From Sceloporus undulatus (Eukaryota > Chordata > Lepidosauria > Squamata > Phrynosomatidae), in the NCBI RefSeq assembly GCF_019175285.1, contig NC_056523.1, forward strand, positions 178,622,937-178,686,936: DNA of 64,000 nt. Reading direction: 5' to 3'. This document shows, piece after piece, positions 53,631 through 64,000 of this stretch. The notes below the pieces were generated by a model, which had not been told where the DNA came from, made no database searches, and saw nothing but the letters and a program-made list of their open reading frames with translations. The position numbers and the translations under genes are program-made. Within the stretch, counting starts at the first letter, position 1, and every line of letters begins with the position of its first letter.

Positions 53631-54070
53631 CCCTATGCCTGGGAACTTTCATAAACAAGGCTTAGTTTGGGGTGCAAAACCTACAATCTTTGGCTATCCC
53701 CCACATGGCCTCACAGCTGGAAAAACCCCATCCACTTTCCCCACAGCCCCACTGCTCACCAGGGTTACATGGAGTGGAAAACCTGCTATTCCCAAGTACT
53801 GTAGTGGGATTTTAGTGGATGAGAGTACATTGAGATAGATATTACTTGCATGCTGCCCTGAGAACTTCTGATGCAAAGCAGGAAAGCAATTTTTAATTAA
53901 AAAATAAATAAAACATGTGTGGAGAGGCTTGTGTGTGCACACACATGTGTACCCATGTTGTAGCTTCTAAGACTGGAAACATGTTGTAGCTTCTAAGACA
54001 ACCATCAGGGCTGAAAGAGAGTTACATCTAGGCTGATAACTGAATTGTGTATGGCTAAACAGTTCCTTCC
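53631..54070. other. intronic, no repeat recognised
   Basis: CATGTTGTAGCTTCTAAGAC occurs twice in near tandem at about 53953 and 53980. Nothing else supportable. Confidence 0.45.
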
Positions 54071-54340
54071 CTGTAGGCTATATTTCAGAGGAAGGAACTG
54101 GTAAAACCATCTGTGAGTATTCCTAGCCAAAAAGTCCCTTTTTAATTAATGAATGGGGTTTATATCTTGCTTTCCCCCATGTCTCCTTCAGAATGGGATT
54201 CAAGGCAGCTCAGAATGGTTTTAAAAAATAGAACTAAAATATTACACAATTAAAATATAATTAAATAATACTAATATTAAAACTATGGAATTTATGTGGT
54301 TGCCATAAGTCAACAGGCAACTTGAAGGCACATACACATG
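54071..54340 (+). mobile_element. 5S-rRNA-derived SINE split by a LINE tail
   Basis: Left TGTAGGCTATATTTCAGAGG and AACTGGTAAAACCATCTGTG; right GTTGCCATAAGTCAACAGGC and AACTTGAAGGCACATACAC. The 54126-54290 interior is an L2-type 3' fragment (GGTTTATATCTTGCTTTCCC). Confidence 0.7.
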
Positions 54341-54344
54341 CAGT

Positions 54345-54865
54345 CTATAATAATGAGAAGCAGCAGCAGCAACCATTTCTTCTGCCTCTTAGAGAAAATT
54401 CTTTGTCTCAGTTACCCACACAACAGTGTTAAGATTGTGGTTAGCTGTGACCAGCGCCAGCTCTTGGGGGTAGGTCACCAGACATGTTCCACTCACTTTA
54501 CTCTCTCCTTCCTACCACCTGCTCCTAGCTAGCCCAAGCCAAGATGAGCAGGCTTCCTCTGTCTATCAGGATGTGTTACTCAGGAGTAGGCAGCCACTTA
54601 GCTATGTCTCCGCTGGCCAGTGCTTGGCCCATTCTTTTGCGATTTTCCATGATGCAGTGTGCAGGAAGGAGACAGACACCCAAAAGCCACTGTGGGAATA
54701 AATGGGACACCACTACAGCCTAAGAGTCCAATTTAAAAAGTTTAGGGCAGGGCATGATAGGATTGGATAAAATAAGGAAGCAGTGACTTCATGATAAAAA
54801 CAGGAAAATAAATTCTGAACCAGCCATGCTAGGTCATTCTAAACTCTACACTGCACAATTCTAAA
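54345..54865. other. intronic, no repeat recognised
   Basis: Nothing supportable. Confidence 0.5.
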
Positions 54866-55108
54866 GGTGTGTGTGTATGTTGTGTGTTGTGTGCCTTCAA
54901 GTCATTTGCAACTTATGGTGAGCCTAAGCGAACCTCTCATGAGATTTCTTGGCAGGATTAGTTCAGAGAAGGTATGCCACTGCCTTCCCATGAGGCTGAG
55001 AGTGTGTGACTTGCCCAAGGTCAACCACTGGGTTTCATGGCCAAGCTGGGAATCGAACCTTGGTTTCCAGAATTGTAGTCCAACACTCAAACCACTATGC
55101 AATGCTGA
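54866..55108 (-). mobile_element. tRNA-SINE, full length
   Basis: TTGTGTGCCTTCAAGTCATT to AACCACTATGCAATGCTG. Confidence 0.92.
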
Positions 55109-55410
55109 AGGAGTTAAACTTAGGACAGAGTCCTTGTAGAAGATTACAAAGCCTCTTCCAATGCTCAAAGGCAACGTGTCTCAAGTGTTATGCTGTCTGG
55201 GGTGACCTTGTTTGACAGCAGTCACCCCCTGGCCAATGGGCAAAGAGTCCAGTGTATATGAACTGACCAGGAGAAGGACAATCAGTGACAGAATGTAAAG
55301 CTGGTCAGAGATATTAGCCCCATATTACAAGCTTAATGAAACATGGTTTGTTTCAAAAACTGCCTGCTTATTTGAAGAAGCAATTTCTTGGCTCACAGTT
55401 CAATCTCTTG

Positions 55411-55604
55411 GGCTGCATCCACACTACAGAAAAGATCAGGGTTGACACCACTTTAACTACCATGGCTCAGTGCTATGGAATTCTGGGAAGTGTAGTTTGT
55501 TGGGGCACCAGAGCAACAATTACACTTCCCAGAATCCCATAGCATTGAGCTGTGGCAGTTAAAGTGGTGTCAATCTGTATTATTTCTGCTGTGTGGATGC
55601 AGCC
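55411..55604. mobile_element. palindromic MITE, GGCTGCATCC family, well preserved
   Basis: GGCTGCATCCACACTACAGA to GCTGTGTGGATGCAGCC; TTG on both sides (55408-55410, 55605-55607). Confidence 0.88.
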
Positions 55605-55607
55605 TTG

Positions 55608-56231
55608 GCCATTATGCCACACCAGCTCTGTACAGTGCAAGCATGTGGAGCCTTTTGGTTTATATATGTTTTGAACTACAGCTTCCAGAATCCCTTGCCA
55701 TTTGTCATGCTGGCTAGAGGTATGAGGAGCTGAATTCAGAACAGCTGGTGGACAGTTTTTTCACTCCTGATATACTGGTAGGCTTCCAGGATACCAGGGT
55801 ATTACTGCCCAAACAGTTTCCGTTTTGCCATTCTTCCCATCACGACAGTTTATGGATTAGAGTGTCATATGAAGTCTGTCTGGAAAGGTATTCTGCAGCT
55901 AGGTCCCGTCGATGTAGTCAGTCATTGCAGATGACATGAGATGCTGTTGGTGGGCAGTTTCTCTGCATTTGGAGGTTATATTCATATTTCTCTGGACATG
56001 GTGGCACATTGATTTGGTTTGGGAGTGTGCTTAGTGAAGATCCACCTTTGTTCCTAGATGCATGGAGCACTTACCAGCAGCTGAAGGCTGCATGTCAACT
56101 GCAGTTTCTTCTTGACAGCGTGATCCATGCTCTGATCACCTACTGGCTTGCATTATACATGGAGCTGCCCTTGAAGGCTGATGGCAAATTAAGCTAGTTT
56201 AAAAGTATAGCCATTCTACTAAAACTGCTAA
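55608..56231. other. intronic, no repeat recognised
   Basis: Nothing supportable. Confidence 0.5.
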
Positions 56232-56722
56232 TTTTGTGCATGTGTTGGAACAAATCTTGGCAGGGCTTAAACAACAGCCAGTCCAATTCCAGGCTCATTT
56301 TTAAAGCCCGGTATGGCTTCTTGGGCCCAAAATACCTAATATACAACTGACTGACAATAAGCCTCACTATACACTCAGATAATTTCTGGGTGTCCATACT
56401 GTCTCTGATGAGCCCAGTGGTGATCGGAGGAAAGGCTTTCTTTATATAAAGTTCTCAATTTAAGGAATCCTTTCCCCAGAAAGCTGTACTAGGTGCAGAT
56501 CAGATGTCCATTCACCATCTGTCCAAGACTTTAAAAGAAAAGAAAAAGAATTCAAGTGCTTTTAACTTTGAAAATGCTCCCGCAACCAATTTTAAATATT
56601 TAACCACTGCTTTTATTATCTATTGACTGTATTGCTTTTCATGCCTGTGTCCCTGTTAGCCAATCTAGAAATAATTGTATATTGAAAGGTAAGTACCAAT
56701 TATAAACCCACAAATAAATTAA
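56232..56722 (+). mobile_element. L2 LINE 3' end
   Basis: Broken + strand reading shows the L2 ORF2 C-terminus (QPVQFQAHF, LGPKIPN, GILSPESCTRCRSD, SPSVQDFKRKEKEFK) with stops and frame changes, then an AT-rich 3' UTR ending AATAAATTAA. Confidence 0.8.
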
Positions 56723-56740
56723 GGACTAGGTAAATTAAGG

Positions 56741-56981
56741 ACCAGTGTGGTATAGTGGTATGGGCGTTGGACTATGACTCTAGAGACCAGGGTTTGATTC
56801 CCATCCCAGCTCAGCTATGGAACCCCACTGGGTGACCTTGGGGGAGTCACACTCTCTCAGCTTCAGAGGAAAGCAATGGCAAAACCTCTCTGAAAAAAAC
56901 TTGCCAATAAAAACCTGTGATAGAGTCGCCTTAAGGTTGCCGTCAGTTGGAAATGACTTGAAGGCACACAGCAACAAAGCA
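56741..56981 (+). mobile_element. tRNA-SINE, full length
   Basis: CCAGTGTGGTATAGTGGTAT head; the B box GGGTTTGATTCCC is followed by a 5-bp duplication (CATCCC); tail AGTTGGAAATGACTTGAAGG. Confidence 0.92.
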
Positions 56982-58077
56982 TATTTACTCAGAAGTGAGT
57001 TCAGCCAATATGAGGATGCAATTTACACCCAAGGAAGCATACATAAGGACAGCAGCTTTACTATTAATTTGGAGAGACTGCAAAGATGATGCAACTGTTT
57101 CTGAGGCCTGGCTCCCATATTCTCCATTGTCTCTGTTTTTAAAAAAATGTGATTTCTAATGGATCAGAACCCAATTTTAAATTCCAGCTGCCATTTCTTG
57201 TTCTTGTTTGCCACTCTCAAGATCCTCTTAATACAGAAATGTTCTCTACCTGGTATTATTGTTTGTTTTCAATTGGAAGTGATCTGCTTTTGTACTGAGA
57301 ATTAGGTACTTTCCTATCCTGCATGTGAAAGGATCATTGGAAAGCGTTGAAAAACCTCTGATCTGTAGAAATTCTTTAAAAATAAACAGCCACCAGTTTT
57401 CTAGAAACAACTACACTATTTTTTTTAAAAAAATAACAGATATAGAAAATGTGTGCTTCGTAGGAAATTTTTCAGAGAAATTGGATAAGAGGGTAATGAT
57501 TTGTATTAAGTACCAAAACAAAATTGAACAGTACTAGGCTTAGACTTTGCAAATATGTGTTGCTCAGCCCTGCAGCCTTACAGTGTAGTCCTACACATGC
57601 CTATTTAGGAATCAGACCAATATACCTCTATGGGCCTGAAACAATCTGCTGTGTTTGGAGCCTTCTGCATCAGTGTATGCCAACCTTTTGATATTTGAAA
57701 CACAAGTATGTGGGGAGAGGTTAAATTAAGATGGGAGGCACAGTTAGGGATGTAGGACAATTGGGCCATTTAGCTTAATATTCTCTATAGTAGGGCTGAG
57801 AAATGTATAGACCTCTGTATGTTGGACTAGGCCCTATATGCATGATTATTGACCATGCTACTTGCTGTCCAGCAACATAGAGTGGACCAGCCACCCTGTA
57901 TCCCATCCCTGGAGAAAAGTGAAGTACAAATTGAATAGATACATAAATAAAAATGAAATAATACTCTGGGCTTTGTCTATAGTGACTGGCGGTGGATCTC
58001 TATCTAGGGTTACGTTCTAGCCCTAGTCAAAAGACATTTTATTGCCTGATATGAAAGACAAAGTTCTTCCTCTACTC
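56982..58077. other. 1.1 kb of intron without recognised repeat
   Basis: AT-rich; short poly-T and poly-A runs. No alternative coding exon with a family match. Confidence 0.5.
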
Positions 58078-58420
58078 CATAGTTTTCAGCATTTCATAGA
58101 TGAAAACAAGGACATGTGTGGCCACACTATACCATAGTGTGGTCAAGATGGCAAAGGTTATTAATGAGGAAGGACAAACAAGATAGGAGAAGCTGCAGCA
58201 ATTTGCTTTGCCTAAATCTATAGGGAAGGGCAAGATTCTGCCCCTTCCTCTCCTCTTCTCCAGCTGAGTTAATAAGAATTCAGACTGCTCCTCCAACTTT
58301 GACTCAATTCGGAGGAATTAAAGGGCACTGAGGACCAAGGGGGAAAGTGGAATAAGGAGAGAGAAACTGGGACATTTTGAAAGCAGTGAAAAAAATGGTG
58401 TGACAGAGGAATAATCAGAA
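58078..58420 (-). mobile_element. CATACC MITE, ends eroded
   Basis: CAGCATTTCATAGATGAAAA to GAAAGCAGTGAAAAAAATGG with the AGGAGAAGCTGCAGCAATTT block. Confidence 0.78.
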
Positions 58421-58851
58421 GCGCCCTTGGGAGAGTAGGAAGCTATGCCATTCCTTCTCCAGAAACCGAATGGGCAGGTTGCTGAATTTTACTTCAGTCC
58501 TGGGATGAGACACTTCACAGGAGAATAGTGAGGGCCCACAGGGCGAGGAACATGTACCTACCTCTGCCCTACACCTTGCTGCCATTTGCCACCCTCTAGC
58601 ATCTGCCACTTGAGATGGCTGCCTCATTCTGCCTCATGGTAGGGCTTGGCCCCAGTAAACTGCCCTTATACCTCCCTACTAGCTAGCTTTCCAAAGGGGT
58701 TGTGTGTGCAGGGCAAGCCATATGCAATGTCCACCTCTGTCCTCCAAAGAGAAGGGAACAACCAGGGAGCATCAGTTGCTGCTGTGTCTTGTGTATCACT
58801 CATTGCCCACCGCTTGAAGTAGCCGCTTCATTTCATCTAATGTAAGGACAG
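58421..58851. other. intronic, no repeat recognised
   Basis: Nothing supportable. Confidence 0.5.
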
Positions 58852-58945
58852 AAGTCTTTTCTCAGCCTTTCCCGGAGCAGCCAGGGGCTGAACCTGAGAC
58901 TTTTGCATTGAAAGCACACTCTGCCACTAAGCTGCAGCCCTTTAT
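58852..58945 (-). mobile_element. tRNA-derived SINE, head
   Basis: GGGGCTGAACCTGAGAC (B-box complement) and CTCTGCCACTAAGCTGCAGC (A-box complement), related to 53284. Confidence 0.6.
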
Positions 58946-59064
58946 GGCATAACCCTTAAACCCAGAAGGATGTATAGATATATTTTCTCAGTTACTTCCT
59001 AGAAAGCTCACCTGGCATTCTCCTTACAATTCCAGAACAGCCCAAATAAAAAATTCAAAATAAT

Positions 59065-59120
59065 AATTTTAAGCCGCTCTGAGAGCCTTTAGGGCTGAAG
59101 GGCGGGGTATAAATACCATT

Positions 59121-59151
<31 letters not shown>

Positions 59152-59155
59152 ATAC
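59065..59155 (+). mobile_element. L2-type 3' tail with (CAA)n
   Basis: TAAGCCGCTCTGAGAGCC, GGGCGGGGTATAAATACC and an ACAACAACA run. Confidence 0.7.
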
Positions 59156-59330
59156 ATTAATATTCATCCCTGGCATCTCATTTCTCTCCCCCCCCCCCCC
59201 CATAAATTCAATCAGAATAAAAGACTGAGACCATGCTTTCTTCTGGGCAATGGTGATGCTTTTGTGACCTACCCACCCCATTTTGTCTGCTGTACTTTTT
59301 CCCCTTGAAAATATATTTTTTAATTGTCAA

Positions 59331-59563
59331 GTCAGCATGGTGTAGTGATTTGAGTGATGGACTGTGACTCTGAACACCAGGGTTCAGATCCCAGCTTAGC
59401 CATGTAAAACCACTGGGTGACCTTGGACAAGTCATATGCTCTTAGCCTCAGAATATGGCAATGGCAAACTCCCTCTGAAGAAACTTGGCAAGAAAACCCC
59501 ATGATAGGGTTGCTTTAGGGTTGCCATAAGTTGGAAATTACTTGAAGGCACACAACAACAACA
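59331..59563 (+). mobile_element. tRNA-SINE, full length
   Basis: GTCAGCATGGTGTAGTGATT head, GGGTTCAGATCCC B box, ACAACAACAA end. Confidence 0.93.
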
Positions 59564-59584
59564 AGCCAAGTGTTTTTATGCTCT

Positions 59585-59715
59585 CAGGTAATGGTTCCCA
59601 ATGTGTGAGTTCCCAGATGTCATTGGAGTTTGGAGTTTGATTTTCAGAAATCCCATCCATCATGACCAATGATAAGGGATTATGGGAGTTGTAGTCAAAC
59701 AATATCTGAGGCCCT
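59585..59715. mobile_element. diverged AGTGGTTCCCAA-type hAT MITE
   Basis: AATGGTTCCCAATGTGTGAG and GATTATGGGAGTTGTAGTCA. Confidence 0.55.
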
Positions 59716-59967
59716 GTAGATTGGCAATTGGTGTTCTTGGTCAGGCACAATAATTTTAGTCAGCAGACATAAACATAAGCTAACAATACTAGAAAACATC
59801 AAACCAGACAGCAGCACAATAGCACAAAAATTGTAGTAGAGACTGCATTCGGGGATCCTGCTGCATCTTTACTCTCTTCCTTGGGATAATGCCACTGCCC
59901 ATATATTGGCCATTGATGCCTGAGGTGAGTAGCAGGGAGAGCCCCATTCTGCAGGTCATAGAGTGGG
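59716..59967. other. intronic, no repeat recognised
   Basis: Nothing supportable. Confidence 0.5.
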
Positions 59968-60363
59968 GTAGATTATTGTATATACTTCACTATAAGTCAA
60001 CCTCATGTATAAGTCGAGGGCAGGTTTTCGAGCCAAATTGACAGATTTTTTATATGACTCGTGGATAAGTCATGGGTAAAACTTTGGGGCAATATAACAA
60101 GGCATCTTAAAGGATGAAACAAAGGAAAACAACGCCAAAGAGCTGCATACTTGTAGTCACACTGAAGGATGAATGGCTGAAAGAGTAGAGGGAGATCAGT
60201 GCTTTCAGGACAGGGTACATTCTTGCATTTCACCAGGGGATGGTTTCAATTTATATGAGAGTTAAAATATAGTAGTTACGTTGACCTGTGGATAAGTTGA
60301 CTTATATTTTTGGGGTCAACTTTTTGACTGAAATTTCTAGACTTAAACATGAGTATATACAGT
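59968..60363 (+). mobile_element. CTGTATATACTCG MITE, uninterrupted copy
   Basis: TTGTATATACTTCACTATAA to AACATGAGTATATACAGTA; body AGTCGAGGGCAGGTTTTCGA and GATGAAACAAAGGAAAACAA. Confidence 0.75.
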
Positions 60364-60654
60364 AACCAATATACTACTGAGACTTTTTGTAAAATGCAGA
60401 ATCTTTTGCTAACCCCATTTGGAAATTCAAAACCATCATGCTAGAGAATAGCAAATCCTGACCCTCATCAAAGTAGCCTCATGCAGTGTAATCCCAGTCA
60501 TGTTTACTACAACATCCCTATTAAATTCAGTGGAATTTCCTGCCTAGTAAAGTGTACTTTAGGCACTTCAGCCTTGATATATATCAGGCAGGATGTTTGG
60601 AGACAAACAATAGGAGATGGGTATCTCTGGCTTACTCAGTGTATTGGTGGGGGA

Positions 60655-61005
60655 GTGAAGGGTAGAGGGCCTTCAGATTTTGTTGGACTGCAGCTCCCAG
60701 CCAGCATATCCAATGGTGAAGAATCCTGGGAGGAGATGTTGTTATGTGCCTTCAAGTCAACTCCAATTTATGGTAATCTTACCATAGGATTTTCTTGGCA
60801 AGATTTATTCAGGGGAAGTTTGCAATTGCCTTCCTCCTAAGCTGAGACTTGCTCAAGGTTATCCAGTGGGTTTCGACATCTGAGCAGGGGTTCAACACCT
60901 GGTCTACCAGAGTCCTAGTAGTCTAATACTCAAACAACTACATCATGCTGGTTCCCTAATGCTAAATGTTGTAGTCCAAAAATTCCTGAAGGGCAACGTG
61001 TTCCA
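60655..61005. mobile_element. AGTGGTTCCCAA-type MITE remnant split by a SINE
   Basis: TTGTTGGACTGCAGCTCCCA and GAATCCTGGGAG left of the SINE; AAATGTTGTAGTCCAAAAAT right of it. Confidence 0.5.
60737..60955 (-). mobile_element. tRNA-SINE
   Basis: GTTATGTGCCTTCAAGTCAA to AACTACATCATGCTGGTTCC. Confidence 0.9.
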
Positions 61006-61704
61006 TATATCTAGTATATGATCTTCCGAGGAGCATTTGGTGGGTCATTGCACCAACCAATACTTGATCTGATGCTCATTGTAAAGAATAGCAGTTCCAC
61101 AGAGGAAGGATCCAGCTGATGTTTAACCTGTTGAGGGTAGCCAGTTAACTTGTAACTGTCTCCTTGCAGATCTGAAGGATAACAACCAAAAAAGGAGGAA
61201 GGAAGTATCTATGTTAAATACTTGGAAATAGTCCTCAGGTGCTCTATTGTTTATCTGTTGAGAAATGCCTGAAGATCCTTTAATATCTGGGGGAGAAAAG
61301 CCCTTAGGATGGAAAAATAAACAGTCTGAAAGAATGGACTATTAGCTGCCCTTTGATAGGGACCCTGGATCAGTCAAAAACCACTTCCACCTGGATCAAC
61401 TGATACAGTGATATGTGTATGGTAAGGCCAGCCTGGATCAACTGTTACAGTGATATGTGAGTGCATCCACATGGGTGGACATCCCTAAGGACAAAATAAG
61501 CCTTCTGACCTTTTTCTGGGTAAAGGAGCCTTAACCCATCCAGAGCTCTAGGTTTTCGCTTGACAATCAGGCAATATGTAATTTAAAAAGTACTCTTTCG
61601 CCTTTCTGGATTTGCTGGGATGTCTCACACTCAAACGGAATGGAACAAAATCCAAACTACAACTAATCAATGGGAGATACAGGAAGGTTAAGGAATCTTC
61701 ACTG
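61006..61704. other. intronic, no repeat recognised
   Basis: A CAACTGATACAGTGATATG-type unit is repeated near 61397 and 61439. Confidence 0.45.
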
Positions 61705-62160
61705 TCTCTTAGCCCTGAGAAAAGAATGCAGTGATCACTAACAGTCAACATAGGTTTCTCAAAAAACCAAGTCATTTCAAACTAATCTTATTTCTTTTTT
61801 TTTTTTGATGGCATCACAAGTTTGGTACTGATATTTGATATTGTGGATGTAATATATCTTGATTTCAGTAAAGGTTCCTCATGATATCTTTGCAAAAAAG
61901 CTAGTAAAATGTGGGCTAGACAATGCAACTGTTAGGTGGATTTGTTGTAGGTTGACCAACTGGACCTAAATGATGCCTACCAGTGACACTTCTTCATCCT
62001 GGAGACAAGTGACTAGCAGGGTGCCACAGGGTTCTTTCCTGGCTCCAGTGCTATTCAACATCTTTATAAATGATTGGCATGATGGAATAGAGGGAATGCC
62101 TATCAAATTTGCAGATGACAGCAAATTAGGAGGGGTAGCCTTTACCCCAGAATGACCTTA
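61705..62160 (+). mobile_element. CR1-type LINE, reverse transcriptase fragment
   Basis: Encodes [20 protein letters not shown] and [14 protein letters not shown], the RT palm with its FADD catalytic box; an earlier frame shows the AFDIV-L-ISVKVP-like start. Frameshifts separate the two. Confidence 0.9.
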
Positions 62161-62331
62161 ATAGAGCTAGGTCCAAACTAACAAAATAAATTTCAACAGG
62201 GAAAAATGTAGGATACTATGCTTGCGCAGTAAAAATGAAATGCACAGTTACATGCTAAAGTGATAAAACCTGCCCATTTTGACAGTCTTAATATGGATTT
62301 CGGGACCAGGAGAAACTGTGCAGTCATCATT

Positions 62332-62577
62332 GTGTTGTAGGGAGCCTTCACGTTATTTCCAACTTAAGGCAATCCTAAGGCAAGACTATCATAGGGTTTT
62401 CTCAGCAAGATTTGTTCAAAAGTTTAGAGCAAGAGTTGGTCAATCATTTGCCTTTCTTTCAGGGTGAAAGAGTATGACTTGGTCTAAGTTACTCAGTGGG
62501 ATTCCACAATAGTGGGGATTTGAACCCTGGTCTCCTGGAGTCCTAGTCCAACACTCAAAACATTCACTACACTGGCT
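62332..62577 (-). mobile_element. tRNA-SINE near the 3' end of the intron
   Basis: TTCACGTTATTTCCAACTTA to ACATTCACTACACTGGCTC. It ends about 160 bp before the splice acceptor. Confidence 0.9.
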
Positions 62578-62737
62578 CTCCACTAGTCATCATATCACCC
62601 CACAAATATTCTGTTTATTTGATGCCCCGCCTAATCCACAATTCTGGAAAACTCAAAAGGGTATGTCCAGGTAAGGATCAGGGATGATTACAGTTTATGC
62701 TGAGAAGAGCCTCAGTCTTTTTCTCTCTCTATCTTAG

Positions 62738-63688
62738 GACAGGATCCCGAGCTCATCTCCAGAAGGCACTTTTCCCTGCCATCCCTCCTTGGCCTTTGTC
62801 ACATCAGCCACGGCTCCTTGCTCCTTCACCAGCTTTCCAGGATCCTATGAGTCAGTGGAGATGTTCCAGCTCTGGAGCAATGAAGTGCCATCAGGCTCCC
62901 ACACAACCATGGCTTTCGGGCTGCCCAAGGTGCCATACCATGGGCAGGTGGCACCTGGCAGTGGGAGCAGCTCTGCCCATGAACTGCCCCTGACTCCACC
63001 AGCTGAGTCCACCTACTCCTTTGAGTTGTCCCCCGTTAAAATGTTGGCCTCTTCAACGCCCCCTTCATACCCTTTCTCAGAAGCCCAGGATTTTTCCAGC
63101 TTTTTTCAAGGCCCTCGGTCTTTGGGCCCGGCTGGTCCTCCAGGTGTAACCTCAACTGATGATTCCCCTTGGTGGAGCCTGCAGCAACCTGGCAGCTTCT
63201 CTCTAGGCCGACCACTGGTCCTGAGCCCCCAGCCACCCCTTGCCGCCCTTCTGCAAGGCACCCCCAAAGGGTTGCTGGGCACAGCCCGCCGCTGCCGCCG
63301 TTGCAAGTGCCCCAACTGCCAGGCAGCAAATGGGGTCAATGAGGAGCCTGGGCGGAAGAAGCAACACGTCTGCCACCTACCAGGCTGTGGCAAGGTCTAT
63401 GGCAAAACATCGCACTTGAAGGCCCATCTCCGCTGGCATGCAGGCGAGCGACCCTTCATCTGCTCCTGGCTCTACTGTGGGAAAAGCTTTACCCGCTCGG
63501 ATGAACTGCAGAGGCACCTCCGGACACACACAGGCGAGAAACGCTTTGTCTGCCAGATGTGTCCTAAGAGGTTCATGCGGAGTGACCACCTGGCCAAACA
63601 CATCAAGACCCACCAGGGGAAGCGTGTAAGGGGCATGGCAGTAGTGTCAGCAGAAGCAGCAGCAACAGTGGGCATCAAGAGGGAATAA
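62738..63688 (+). CDS. sp5l: SP5-like zinc-finger transcription factor, last coding exon
   Basis: Nuclear Sp/KLF-family DNA-binding protein expected to bind GC boxes. The exon opens after a pyrimidine-rich tract and AG at 62736-62737 and reads 316 codons to a TAA stop. In exon numbering: [10 protein letters not shown] at 1-10; MFQLWSNEV near 42-50; [10 protein letters not shown] at 81-90; FELSPVKML at 95-103; [12 protein letters not shown] near 141-152; a Buttonhead box (CKCPNC) at 189-194; C2H2 fingers at about 212-234, 242-264 and 272-292 with helix motifs KTSHLKA, RSDELQR and RSDHLAK; and a terminal GIKRE. These N-terminal blocks are the SP5 signature, and the MFQLWSN and WWSLQQ wording fits the Sp5-like paralogue of fish better than SP5 itself. 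The N-terminal Sp box is strongly diverged. Linker 1 reads AGERPF rather than TGERPF. SP5 genes are known Wnt/beta-catenin targets and effectors. SP5 versus SP5L is inferred from memory of the family, not from an alignment. Confidence 0.93.
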   Translation, partial: DRIPSSSPEGTFPCHPSLAFVTSATAPCSFTSFPGSYESVEMFQLWSNEVPSGSHTTMAFGLPKVPYHGQVAPGSGSSSAHELPLTPPAESTYSFELSPVKMLASSTPPSYPFSEAQDFSSFFQGPRSLGPAGPPGVTSTDDSPWWSLQQPGSFSLGRPLVLSPQPPLAALLQGTPKGLLGTARRCRRCKCPNCQAANGVNEEPGRKKQHVCHLPGCGKVYGKTSHLKAHLRWHAGERPFICSWLYCGKSFTRSDELQRHLRTHTGEKRFVCQMCPKRFMRSDHLAKHIKTHQGKRVRGMAVVSAEAAATVGIKRE

Positions 63689-63937
63689 TGTGGGGGACTG
63701 ATGGAAAGAAATTGAGCCAAAAGGACAGGAGTGGGTCTAAGGGAGAAAGACTATGCTGCACCTCACCCGAGTTCATATCCAGGTCCTAATCAGTATTATT
63801 TTTTTCAAGAAACTGTGGTCTGGAAGGGGACTTCTCAGTCAGAAATCATTTCGGCCTTGTCTCACAGAACTGGTTTCAAAAACAGATTAATCCATTGAGC
63901 TGATTCAGATCCATACCATGAAAAGTTCCTCTCATTT
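63689..63937 (+). other. 3' untranslated region of the SP5-like gene
   Basis: Non-repetitive DNA after the stop codon. No AATAAA or ATTAAA polyadenylation signal is seen up to the window end, so the transcript probably runs past 64000 or uses a variant signal. Confidence 0.5.
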
Positions 63938-64000
63938 GCATACTCTCCAACTATTTGGCAAGGGCATCGATGCCCCACTTTTTCAGCTGCTTTTAACACT
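63938..64000 (+). mobile_element. CATACC MITE, 5' end, cut by the window edge
   Basis: Begins with CATACTCTCCAACT and continues with the family's conserved TTTTTCAGCTGCTTTTAA block. The rest lies beyond the window. Confidence 0.7.

Larger units (their letters stand above)
51337..62737 (+). other. presumed intron 1 of the SP5-like gene
   Basis: Bounded by GT at 51337 and AG at 62736-62737 with a TTCTCTCTCTATCTTAG acceptor tract. It is much longer than the short intron usual for SP5 genes and is filled with SINEs, palindromic MITEs, an L2 3' end and a CR1 fragment, listed separately. An alternative GT donor (CTCCAGGTAAGG, near 51419) lies just inside but its upstream frame does not join sensibly. 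Confidence 0.55.

Noticed and set aside
58852-58945. Possible tRNA gene on the minus strand
   Set aside because: Has A- and B-box-like text but no convincing cloverleaf; it is a SINE head.
62789-62791. Start of the SP5-like protein at this codon
   Set aside because: The codon is TTG (Leu) inside the exon; the frame continues in-phase back to the splice acceptor at 62737.

Overview
This is vertebrate nuclear DNA, most likely from a squamate reptile and probably an iguanian-type lizard. The evidence is the repeat fauna. There are about 30 copies of a tRNA-headed SINE whose tail resembles the 3' end of RTE/BovB LINEs, a 5S-rRNA-headed SINE with a similar tail, and a SINE with an (ACCTTT)n tail. 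CR1, L2 and BovB LINE pieces are present, together with many palindromic MITEs and one SPIN-like hAT copy. No bacterial features, CRISPR array, rRNA gene or functional tRNA gene was found. Repeat names come from pattern recognition, not a database search.

The window holds one confident host gene, on the + strand at the right edge. It is an SP5-like zinc-finger transcription factor and best matches the Sp5-like (sp5l) paralogue. Its large last exon is 62738-63688, with three C2H2 fingers behind a Buttonhead box. A candidate first coding exon lies about 11.4 kb upstream at 51094-51336. It ends in a GT donor in the matching phase, and its last residues (HFFLQ) join the exon 2 start ([10 protein letters not shown]) as expected for this family. 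Just upstream is a promoter-like block with a TATA-like box, two CCAAT boxes and two TCF/LEF-type motifs, which suits a gene family known to respond to Wnt/beta-catenin.

Layout: 1-50.5 kb is intergenic and contains no convincing host coding exon. It is dense in repeats, with non-repetitive blocks between them. Three of these blocks stand out as possible cis-regulatory elements: about 24.24-24.54 kb, 34.37-35.41 kb and 41.3-42.17 kb (the last is CpG-rich). From 50.57 to 51.42 kb is the putative promoter and first exon. From 51.4 to 62.7 kb is the intron, again full of SINEs, MITEs, L2 and CR1. From 62.74 to 63.69 kb is the last coding exon, followed by 3' UTR and another MITE.

The richest non-genic signals are insertion nests whose order can be read from target-site duplications (11.79-13.52, 39.60-41.28, 43.98-44.81 kb); several MITE families with consistent 3-bp or 6-bp target duplications; a templated insertion joining two sites 345 bp apart near 28 kb; and a nearly perfect 49-bp-arm hairpin at 50.18 kb. 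Most of the other open frames in the window are chance frames in repeats.
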